Shown one piece after another: positions 11,094-22,333 of a DNA stretch of 64,000 bases. The DNA is taken from assembly GCF_018691265.1 (NCBI RefSeq), contig NW_024881327.1, forward strand, positions 21,445,936 through 21,509,935. The letters are read 5' to 3'. Under the pieces are notes generated by a model. That model was not told the DNA's origin. It saw only the letters and a program-made list of their open reading frames with translations, and made no database searches. This stretch comes from Tyto alba (taxonomy: Eukaryota; Chordata; Aves; Strigiformes; Tytonidae). The stretch's first letter is position 1, and every line of letters starts with the position of its first letter. Position numbers and translations under genes: made by a program.

Positions 11094-12788
11094 TCTCTTT
11101 CCCTATTCTTTCTTGCTCTTCACTTAAGAAGAAAAAGTGTAGACAATTTTTTATTACAATTTTTGTTCAACAGTAACAATTATTGCTTGATATAATTATA
11201 TTTTTTTTTGGTACTGATTGATATATTGCTCCTGTGAAAGCAATTGGTTCTGCAGATCTCAAAAAACAAAGGACTTTTAAAATAGCCAGGGATAAATCTC
11301 TAGTGATTAGTTAACCATCAAAGTAAGGAAAACACAGGGCATGCTTTTTAAAGCAAAGTAAGTACACAAACCATGGCCTTTGGGATATTTTCCCATGATT
11401 TGCTCATACTGGAATTTTCAAGTTGAAATTCAGAAGCTGAGAATATCTTTTCTTATTTCCTGCTACTCAGCGTAGAATAAAAGCTTCCCATGTAAGAATT
11501 CTCAGTAAGCAAAAATATCTATAACTCTGTATGGTTGCTACCACATCCTAGAGTTCCACAGAGTTATGTTTTTTCAGACCTCATTTTTGTGTTTTAGATT
11601 CTGAACAGTCCTAAATGGTTTCAGCCATCATATAATTTAACACTGAGTCATTCTACATTCCTACAAGAAACCTCCTCTTATGGATGATTATATATTGTGA
11701 AAATGGATAAGCTAATTTTGCAGCATTAATTTTCTATGGTAGCTGTTCTGCTACTATTTTAGTCTGTTTTTAATGATATACTCACTGCAACAGTTCTGTT
11801 ATATACAATTACAATTTTGAAAAGTGACTAACTTTGGTTACAATTACATACATCAGCCCAGACTCTCTCCTGTGGAAGAGTATGCACAGACATTTTTGTG
11901 TGTTTCTAGACCTAAACAAAGATGTCTTAAAGAATGTGCCACACTGTAGGTATTAGGTAGAAATGAAAATAAGAAGGCTCTGACAGTTTCTCAACAGTCA
12001 AATGTTTCTTTCACCTTTCCTCACTTGTTTCTATTTCTAAGCCAATGTGCAGACAAACAGAGTGGAGCTGCTGTGGGCTTATATAAGACAAGTTGTGGGT
12101 CCAGGAGGTCCATTTGCCCCATAAGTAGCCAAGATTGTGTATTTCTGAACATCCAATGAAAAAAATAGATTTCTATGTTGTTGGCAATTTAACAAACTTA
12201 AAAATAAAATTCAACTTAAAACTCTGCTCTCTTTTTGCTTTGTATCCCTCAACAATGAGTAGTGAGAGAATTGACATTTGGTAGCCATCTTCTGCTTGCT
12301 CAGCAAAATAAAATGTGAAATCAACATAGAGTGAGAAACACTGAAACGGTCATTCAAGCTGAAAGAGTAAAGACATATTAATGGGGCTAGAAGATGCTGT
12401 ACAACACCCCACTTAAGGATGCAGTGAGAAGGATAAAGTTTCTTAAAGAACAGAATCTCTTATTCCCATATTTGCCAATAAGTCAACACAAAAGGTGCTA
12501 CACATTGAGGACCAATAACTGAAAGAAAGAGGTTAGGCAGACAAGAGAAGTACAAAAAGCTTCTGTGTTGGAACTTCTTTTCTTTCTACAAAGGAACAGC
12601 TTTGGATCATCCCCGTGTGGAGGATGATAGAGATAAGAAGCTCTCTGGTGGTAAGCATCTGGGATAGGAGGGAAGATCATAGGATGTTGTGGGATTCTCT
12701 TTATTTCTTTCTTTAACTGTCTCCACTGCTGTTTTGAAGCTTTTCCAAACCCTGAGGCTTCTGAGGTTCTTGCATCACTCATTTTAAC

Positions 12789-12810
12789 TTTTTTTTTTTT
12801 TTTTTTTTTT
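12789..12810. repeat. Poly-T run, 22 bases
   Basis: Uninterrupted T22. On the minus strand it is an A22 that lies inside an open frame and contributes a lysine run to it. Confidence 0.9.
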
Positions 12811-15409
12811 AATATAACAATGTCAGAGCAATGTGTATATATGTTAATACAGGAGAATATCAGTGTTGGGCCCCTAATTAGATTCATATTCATAGTGAAA
12901 TTTTAAAAAGTCCCCAGCACGAATGAGTTACCATAGTGTTTACTTCCCTCCTGATAGGAAAAGATAGCAGTTGCTACTCTATGTACTAGTCCTGAGCCAA
13001 GAATATCCATAGATTCAAGTCTGATTGAAGCTCAAATAGATAGTGACATGATGAACTTGATTCATCAGTGCTGCCTTGAACAAACCAAGGCTCCTCCACT
13101 AAATTTCAGACTGTGTCTTGGGAGATACTCAGAAACTTACTGTATGTGTGGTGGTGGTGTCTGAAACCAAGCTATAGTCTTCAAATCAAAGTCTTTAATA
13201 CCAGAAGATGTTATACATTACTGGAGAATGACCAAGTAAATATTGGAGTGCTTCCATGTAAGTCAAGAGAGAGAGAAACATGTTAATGGAGACAATTTGC
13301 TGCAGGGAACTACTTGGGAATAGTTTAGGGGGTGGGAGGAAAGAGTTTAGGGCACAAGGGAACAAAACCAAACATGTCTTGTATTTATTCAGCACTCTGT
13401 AGGCCATTCTCCAGTGGCCGTACCTTTAATGTTGAACATTTAATTTTTTTGTAGACAAACAAGAGCTCAGTAAATATTCTGTTTTCAAGGTCTCTGCTCA
13501 TCCCACTCATCATGTATTCTTTGATCAGTGGGAAACTGAAGTAAAGGCAGTGCTTTAGGGCCTGATCCAGAAAGTTAGATAACTTTATTTACACGAATAG
13601 AAATAGACAAATGTACGCTAATGAGTAGGGGCTGTACATGGACATATTTAGAATTAGGAAACGTTAACGTTAACTTGTGTCTATGTGAAGGTTGTTCAGA
13701 CAACTCTTGCTAACAAGGAGGTAAAAGAAACCAGTAAAATAGTAAATTAATTATCAGCATGGATGGAAACATTTGACATCTGATTTATAGGCAATCGATA
13801 GAACAATCTGTTGAAAACTGTGTAGAAGAATACTATTTTCCTTTAGTATCTTTAATGCTTTTAGTGATTTCTATCCAGAGCACAGGATTTGAAATCAGAA
13901 TTAAAAATCCAATATTTTTTTGCACTTGCTTCGTAGGAAATCAGGTCTTTCTCAGTCAGTTGGTCTGACTTGCTGTCTGTTAAAATGTGTTAAAATGGCA
14001 GTTACTGAAAAATGTGGTTCTTTACCGACTGGGATTTAAAAAGGACTATAATATATCACAAAGCCTAATTAAGTGTGAAATTTTGAAATATGTTAGAGTA
14101 TTCCTCCAACTTAATTTTGTATTAAGATGTGCATGTATAATATAATATATCTTCATAAAGTTTAAACAAAGGTTGATAGATTAAATACAGATGTAGTTTA
14201 GAATGTCTCATCAATCATGAAAAAAACACAGCAAAATCTTGCTAGTTTAGTTTATTAAACCAAAGTTTTGTACAAGACTTCACTTGTATAGACAATTATG
14301 TTCATAAAAGCTGCTTTTACTTGGATTGTGATGAGCAAAATGTTCATAAGACTAAGGCACTTCAGTAGTCATTATTGAAGTTAAACATTTGACTTCCACT
14401 TAGGAACACATGTCTATGGCGTGTGCTTTAAATACTATCAAATCATCTGAGCGTAGTTAGAGCCCAGCTGTTCTCCATCTCCATTTTCTGTCTTACCTAT
14501 ATGTCTAATGACCCTACCATATACCAGGAAGTATTTTTCTACTTGCAGAAGTTAGTTTCACTGTCTAAAGACTATAATTGCTTTGTTTATGTCTGGAGTA
14601 GCAGAAGTAAGATTCAATACTTCAACTTCTTTGTGGTACAGCTTGCATTTTTTTTTTCAGTATCAGTAGCTGCAAGTTATTCTAAGTTATAATTTTCACA
14701 GTTTTTCACATTATTGCTGCCTGTTACATCCTCACTGAGTGTAGCTGTAATCACTGGTCATTTACCACATACAGTGACATGACTGACTAAATATCAAAGT
14801 GATCTTTAAAGATTTATGGTTATAAGTAATGAAACTATAAACTGTATAAATTCAAGGGAATTATGCATGCCTGTAAATGAATATGACTTACAAGTGCATG
14901 GGTCATAGTGGGTAATAAGAAATATCAAAAGATTAATAAAATATTGTAAATGAAATGCAAGATAAAATATAAAAGATCTGACATTTGCCATACCTGTTTG
15001 TTGGTGTGGTTTTTTTTTTTTGTTTGTTTGTTTCTTTTTTATTTTCTTTTTTTTTTTTTTTTTCCTGCCATTTTTCTACTTTTTTCAGTCCTTTCTGTCA
15101 ATTACACTAATTTTTATGTTATGACTTTACAACCTTGTTTGTAATTTGGCTGAATTTGGCAGCAGATGTAGAACATCGATATACCTGACCTTCACATTTT
15201 GGTTTGGAAATACTGAATCTTGACAAAAACTGTAGTTATTTGCTTATTCATTGTTGTCATTATAGTAAATACATCTCTGTATGGATCACTGAAATGTTTT
15301 AAACACTTTTTTTTTTTTTTCTCTGATAGGTAACACTTTGCTAAATATAATTGTAAAATACTTGCTATGTTGAACAGTGACATTTCACCATTTATACCAT
15401 ATTTTGTGA

Positions 15410-15429
15410 TTTTTTTTTTTTTTTTTTTT
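15410..15429. repeat. Poly-T run, 20 bases
   Basis: Uninterrupted T20, one of three long T-runs within about 400 bases (also 15047-15063 and 15307-15320). Confidence 0.9.
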
Positions 15430-15682
15430 CATCACTATCTGTATTGACTTTCTTTTGCTGAAAAGTGACCAATGTCCCTTGGTCAGGACTTTTACCAAAA
15501 TCCCAGTGGAGCCTAGAATGAGGCACATTTTGATAACTGCACATAAATAAGTTTCAGGATTCCAAAGCTGTATTTTATCTTGGCAGCTGCCCTGATAAGT
15601 TTCATTGGAAAAAGCTTTTGGTTGTGTGAGGAAGAATGTGACTCTGGACTGTATAAGGGGTTTGGATTTGTGGTTGATTTTA

Positions 15683-15742
15683 GTTCTTTCCTTCTTCTTT
15701 CCTTCTTTCCTTCTTTCCTTCTTTCCTTCTTTCCTCCTTTCC
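15683..15742. repeat. CTTT/TTCC polypyrimidine tract
   Basis: About 60 bases of near-pure pyrimidine, mainly the 8-base period CTTCTTTC. It is a small relative of the giant array 4.6 kb upstream. The lysine/glutamate-rich minus-strand frame across it is an artefact of the repeat. Confidence 0.85.
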
Positions 15743-18700
15743 GGTTTGGGACTTGTTAGGGTGACTACATAAAACTGCTTTTGTAAAATGCCTTGATACT
15801 TCTGGATTTTTAGGAGGAATATACACAAACAGAGGTAGGAGAATTCAGCTACCAGAAGAAACTTTTTGTTCTAATAAATACTTTGATTTGCTTAATCTGT
15901 AACCTACAGGGGAATACCATTCAGTGGGTTGTCAGAGTTCACATGATTCTGTATGTAATTACCTTGGTATTATAATTGCCCTCTGTAACTGCCTATGCTG
16001 GAAATGATGTAAGTTTCTGACCAGGGGGGATGTTTTTTACATTATTGCATTATTCATGTTTAAAGCAAGTTAGTGAGGAGTATAATTGGAAAGAGAGAAA
16101 ACAAGGAATTTAGATTAAAGCCCTTTATAGTAAAAGAATTTGGATTTAGAATTTTTTTTTTTTTTAATGGAAGAATTGTTGTGAGGCAGTTTAGCATATT
16201 CCCTATCCTATAGAATCATTATTTCTTCTCAGAAAAAAATAAAAATTTAATAATTAGTAGGATTTGAGAATAAGTCTTGACCTTATGAACACTTCCTGAA
16301 AATAATGTGTTTTGGAACAAAACACGTGTCCTTGTGAGAGCCTCCAAACTTATGTAGTACACTGCAAAATAACAACAATTTAGGGGATGAGATTGTAATC
16401 CTATTCTGCATGCCATGTAGTTAAATGTGGTTTCCATATGCTTGTGGACTGGTTTCTGCTGTTTTTCTGGAGGAGGGGAATCGGCTGCTTCATATTTCAG
16501 AGGAAAGGTCATAAAATCTATAAGATTAGAAATCTAGCAGGTTCTACACATCTGCACTAACACAATTCCCTGCTTTAATTACTTTCAGGTATGCATACAA
16601 TTTAAATCAACAGTTATTCTGACTTTTCATCACTTTTTCTATTAAAGTTCACATACTGAATTAAAAAAAGGCTTCTAAATGATTAATAAATGTTTCAATA
16701 GACAGTAATTAGCTGTTGTATAACAAATAAATATGTTGATTCTCATTTGAAACATTACTATCTTGTATTTTCTCCTGTTGTGCCCTAAATTATTTGTACC
16801 ACACGCAACTTTTGGAAGCTACAAAATTCTAAAATCCACCACTGAAATTCTGAAATAAAACATTTACATCAATTTTAAAACACTTAAACACTGAATCCTA
16901 AGAGTTTAAGGTATTTTTTTTAATTCTGATTTACCACCTTCCTGGTGTCTCACCTTTCTATATATGTAGAAACAGCTATCCATTCTTTCAATTATTTTAA
17001 AATTAAGTGCTGATGGCTGTAAAAAAATGGATGCAGTACTCTAACCACAATAAGACACAGATATATTTAATGTTAGTTAAAGGAAGAACACATTTTTGAA
17101 GTTTATCTCTTTGTGAAGTATATATTGCATTACCTGCTTTAGCAGCTACAGCAAAGAAATCAAGAATTGAGGGGAAAAAGGGAGGATATGTTTCCTTACA
17201 AATTAATGGTAATATTTTAAGTGTTATATAATCTTTTGTAATAATAATGATATTTGTCTCATTTTTACATCAAATATTTATACTAAAATAAAACTCCTCA
17301 TATGATTTCCCCTGTTTGTTGCATGTCCATAAACAGGTCTCAATTATCTTTACTATCATAATTTATTCTTACAAAAATTTATTTTATGACTTGACTATGA
17401 ACAACTGCTAGGAGTATCTTGTACAGAGTAGGTGATCTGTGTGAAGTAATTAGGGTTGGTCAGAATTATGTTTTGGACATATACAAAATAATCACAAACT
17501 TTGAATCTCTCAAGAAGAGGTAATAGTTTAGTTGAAAAAAATATTGTGGAATTTTATAATAGTTTTAATGTTTTGTGACTTGGCTATACTGGCTTAGCCC
17601 ACAGCATCATTCCTGAATATATTAAGGTACTGAAAGATTTAATGACTGAGTGAAGATTTTAGATTAAATTGTATTTTATCACATTCATGTATGTAATTGT
17701 GTGAGCATGCACAGCTTCAGTTGCAATGAAAAGCTGAAAACCATGGCTGAGTCATCAAATGCCTTTGTATCAGGACTCTGGCAAGGGGTTCTAAAAAGAG
17801 TAGTGTCCTATTCTACCCAAGGTTATCAAGTGCTTTGTTTCATATTTTTCTTATTCTCTCCTATTTGTGTTGCCTCTTGCATTTTGTGAAGTCATTTACA
17901 ATGCTGTCCTGAATTGTTCATGAGTCAGAAAACTATTCTAATTCCAAATGGGAAAAATCTTTATAAGTAAAAATAAGAAAGTTCCACAACTTTTTTAAAA
18001 GAGGACTAGATTTAACTTGTGCAGTAGCCTCTGTAAACTGGTTCCATACTTGAATCCCCAGACTGAGAACACTGTCCACCACCTGCATTAACTGTTGACA
18101 TAAAACAACAACATGCTTCTGCTTGGTCTGAGCTGCAAAATGCATGCTCACATTCTTGCCTGGCTTCTTTAGTTACTTCCATAGATATGATCTTTGGAGG
18201 AAAACTTGTCTTTGGTTTTACCTGTGAACATATACTACCACTAATGTGAATACCTGAAACATGAACTTAAGCCCAACTTCTCTTGGGACCAAGAGGGTGG
18301 AGCTCTTGAGATCCAGTGGCAAGTTTCTGCTTCTTTTTTTACCCAAAATAAATATGAATGGCCCCTGAGACACTCTAATTTATGCCTGGTAGCCTCAGCT
18401 TGCAATAGATAATATATTACTAAAGAATTCCAGGAGAACACCCACTGGACATCTTTTTTTCCCAGCCTGTGATGCATTGCTTAAGGCAGCATAGTTTGGT
18501 AAGGGTATTGGAAGGAATTGCATTTGGTCCACTGTTGTTATCTTCTGTCTTTTGTACACTGCATAAGAGGTGTAAAAGAGCAAAGAATAGATGAGAATCT
18601 GGACTTTTTTTTTTTTTTCTGGTAATTGTTCTTGTGATAAAGATTCACTTAGGAACACCTGAATGTTTTTCAAATGAATGGAGAATGAATGCAAAAGTAG

Positions 18701-21039
18701 GCTGAACATGACTGAAAGCAAATTGAAACAGCCAAAGATATAGTTTTGATGTTATTCTTCTAATTTAACAGTTGTTCATTTGCTTATCGAAAAAGTGATG
18801 AAGATGGAACGTTCTCAGCTAGTTTCTCTGCAGAAATTCCAGCATTCGGTTTAGGACTTCAATAATACACCTTAAAAATTAAACCAAGCAAAAGTGTTTG
18901 TGATAGTTTTTCATAATTCATGAAAAGAAAAACTAATAATGAAAATATTTGATGCTTTATTCATGCAGTAAATGTTATAAATTGGTTGCTGTAATGATAT
19001 AGTAATATACCTTTCTATTTGTTTCCAACAATTTCTTCTATTTATAATCATGAAAGATAAAATACAATGATGCAAACAGGGATGAGTGATTAGCATAATG
19101 GATGTACTGATCAAAATTTTTTCAGAAATTTCCTCTCCACTTTTAATAACTATAATTATTTTTTATTCAAAGTAAATTGCAGCAGAAGAAAGTACATCGC
19201 TTTGGTGGCTTTTGCATTTTGTATCAAGTGAAATGCCTGGGAATAAACAATGTTGCTCTCTTTATTTCTTACTTATTAAATACACATGAGTTTTCACACT
19301 TGTAATATTTCATGATCATTCAAATTATGATCTTCAAGTAGTTTAGAAAAATAAAGTTTTTGACTAAAATTTTTATTTTCATGTATAACACAAAACTTTG
19401 TTTTCTTAATGAAGTCTTATGGTTAATAGACAACAAAGCTTTTTCTTCATCCTGAAGCATTTTTAGTTTTTGAGAATGGATTAAAAAAAAATCATGAGAT
19501 TATCAAAATTGAAAATAGTTTTAAAGCAATTTTTTTTCAAGCTTAACTTATGACACAAAACCAGTGTACAGTTACTGAGATTTTTCCCAAGTTTAGTTCC
19601 TTCTATTCACTTACATGGTCAAGATTCACTGTCTGTTTTAACTGGTGGAGCCTGAATACATTCCAAATCATAAACAAAATGAGGACATAAGGAGGAACCT
19701 AATATTCTTCCTCTAAACCATCCTTTAATCCTGACAGTTGATAAAATACAATTCAGGAAAGAAATGTCTGAAAAAATAGTTTGTTATTGTGGATTTCACT
19801 TATTAATTGTTGTACAGGGCCACCTCAATGTCTGATTTGTTACATTCAAAATAATGCTCATGGCATTAAAAACTGAGAGTATGAGAGGGAAAGTGACTTA
19901 TTATTTCCACTGTGGTTTAATTAAGTGGAAAGACTTTTGATTTCTACAGTTTGCTTTTAAAACCCCCCTTGTTGGTACAGTATTGAAAGTAAGTTACATT
20001 TTTCCCTGTATCACTCATAAATAAGCTAACCAAAAAAATGTGGTGAGGGAGAGGTAGGGCATCACAACAGCATATAAAAAGGAGGATGAGGTCTTTTTTG
20101 AGGCAGACTTCCTTATCTTATAAAATTAATTCAAGCAGGTTCCATATCCTGCAGAATTAGATCTATAGGCCCTCAATGTGGGCCCAATATTAATAACTTT
20201 ATACTAAGTTGTGCCTTACATTATATGAACTTCTTTTAAGTGAATAAAATTGCTTTCATGTGAACATACAATTTGCCAAAAGCAGGAGATTCAATATCTG
20301 GTTTTAAAATCTGGCAGTTTATCCTTTTCCCCTAAGGCCTTATGGGTTGGAACAAACTAGCATCTGGTCCTTGCAAGTCAGTCTGGAAGCATACTATGAA
20401 ACTTCGAATATAACATTTCTGCAAAAAGGATCTTAAATTTTCTCAATGTTTTTCAAAGATTAAGTGTTCATGATCATCTTTTAGTGTCTGAATCTCAGAT
20501 AAAGACAAATCCTCTTGCATGAGTTAGTCGGCAACAAATTTCTCACAACATAGTTTTCTCTTTTGTCCTCCCTTTTTGTATTTTAATCTGGCTCAAGTTC
20601 AAGTATCTTCTCCATTTAGCTGCCTTGAGTATCCTGTCTTTGCAGGTTAAGAAAGTGGTTTGTGTTCTTCTGCCAAACAGTATGAGCAATCAGAGTGAGT
20701 AGGAATGTTGCCATCCTTCTAATGCTTATATTCCGAAAGAGTAGGAAGACTTCCCAGGATATTAATTACTCCTAGCTGAATTGTGAATGAAATTCATAAT
20801 CAGTACATCCCTTCAGTTTTCAGAAAACCATAATTCTACTGTAATTTTAATTGAGAAGCATAGTGTAGTATTATTGACTGGAGTTCCATGTGTCTTTCTT
20901 TTTGCCAAAGATTCTTCTTATCCAGCAAGAATCTCCATTTAAACAGATAATTTTAAAATGTCTATTCAATTAAGCAGTATCTACTGTGTCAATGTAGTCC
21001 AACAGCTAATGCAGAGAGACACAGAAGACCTAGATGCTT

Positions 21040-21230
21040 TTCTTAGTTTAGGCCTGAGCCCACAGGGTGTCTCGTGGCTATTTACTTTTCCTCTCTGAGT
21101 CAGCTTTCTCACCTACTGGAATATATGTAGTGTCCTTCTTTTGTGAAATCATTACTAATCTACAAGGGAGAAGTATAATGTAAGTGACAATTATCTAGTT
21201 ACAATATTATTCAGTGGTTTAAAGTTACAG
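21040..21230 (-). repeat. Possible MIR/L2-like ancient repeat relic
   Basis: The segment TTACTTTTCCTCTCTGAGTC, followed by AGCTTTCTCACCTAC, resembles the reverse complement of the conserved MIR/L2 tail ('cttaacctctctgggcctcagtttcctcatctgtaaaa'). The similarity is short and diverged and could be chance. Confidence 0.3.
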
Positions 21231-21923
21231 AACCACATTTCAGGCTTCATATTTGTAGTCCAACTCCTGTCAAACTACCATTCATTTTCCAATCTCACGT
21301 ACAAGATAGGTGATCCAGAGGTATTTCTCATAAACCACAAACACGTTGGATGAAATATGCTGCAGTATTTCTCACATTACCTGTGTTTCAAAATGGCATT
21401 TCCCAACTGAGACCACAGAAAACCATGGTGAATGAAATAGGAGGAAGGGGAATAATACCCTGATGCATAAATGTCCATATGGATTCTCCTTCATGGTGGA
21501 AAGTCTTCAGAACTTCTCCATGTTTTCTGGGATACAAATTGAAGGAAAACTTAGTTGCTTCAATGGTGTCTTTATTTTCTTAGTTAAAATTTGGCATTTG
21601 TAATAATGTTTGTATATAAATACACACACGTATATCTTGATGACATATTGGTGCTGAGCAATATATTTTTTGTAGGCATTTTGTTAATATCAGAATTATC
21701 TTTCAGACAGTAAGCACAAAATAAGTTGTTTTTCATTCAGACAATAGAGTCTAAAATCTTAAAGTGGAATTTAATCCACAGGTTGTGGTTCTTAAAGATC
21801 TGGGCAGTGCTACCTCTCTGCTTATTCAGTGAGTCACATGAATCTTTCTGTTTCTTGTTTATTTGGGGAGGAGAGGGAAAGCTGGGCCTTTTTTTGTTTG
21901 TTTGTAGTTTTGGTTGGTTTTTA

Positions 21924-21949
21924 TTTTTTTTTTTTTTTTTGGGGGGGGG
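21924..21949. repeat. T17 followed directly by G9
   Basis: A T-run (21924-21940) abuts a G-run (21941-21949), followed by TGGG. Adjoining homopolymers of this kind are error-prone in sequencing. Confidence 0.85.
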
Positions 21950-22333
21950 TGGGCATTCTGTGTGCTTTCTTGTATCTCTTGTAATCAAACCTCAGTAATC
22001 AAAGAGCCTTTAGCTTTCTGATTCTGTTAAAGGAAATGTGTAGGATCTTCGTGCTACTTACATGCTGAACACTGAACACTACTTACAACACTGCCAAGCA
22101 AAAGACACACCCTTTTAAATTTTACATTGAAGGCTTAGCACAGGCATGCAGAAGTCTGCTCATCAGATATGTCTGGAATGGTATGTGAGGGGAGGTTGCA
22201 TTTGTTTGGTTGCCTTTTAAATAGGCTAATAAGCTATTATTAGCTTTTCTCGTGAGAAGTCATAAAGGGGAAAAAGAAGAGGGGTTATTAAATGCTTTGG
22301 CACCAATTTCAATGTAGTGAGAATTACAGGTGG

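Larger units (their letters stand above)
11109..15682. other. AT-rich non-coding DNA, no gene seen
   Basis: Unique-looking AT-rich sequence with T-runs at 12789-12810, 15047-15063, 15307-15320 and 15410-15429. A minus-strand frame of about 131 codons (12498-12893) is treated under the findings because it is not recognisable. Nothing else is supported. Confidence 0.6.
15743..22333. other. AT-rich non-coding DNA, no gene seen
   Basis: No recognisable coding exon or RNA gene. Contains T-runs (16152-16165, 18605-18618), a T/G homopolymer pair (21924-21949) and a possible MIR-like relic (about 21040-21230). Confidence 0.6.

Noticed and set aside
7274..11176. A 1300-codon open frame suggesting a large Phe-Leu-Pro-Ser repeat protein
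   Set aside because: It is generated by a period-4 pyrimidine repeat. All three plus frames give the same peptide and minus frames are also stop-free. There is no domain outside the repeat.
13560..13620. GGCCTGATCCAGAA as the start of an old amniote repeat
   Set aside because: Similarity is limited to about 14 bases, too short to support a call.
15385..15828. 147-codon minus-strand frame rich in Lys/Glu/Arg
   Set aside because: It is driven by the CTTT/TTCC tract at 15683-15742 and a T20 run. The remaining residues resemble nothing known.
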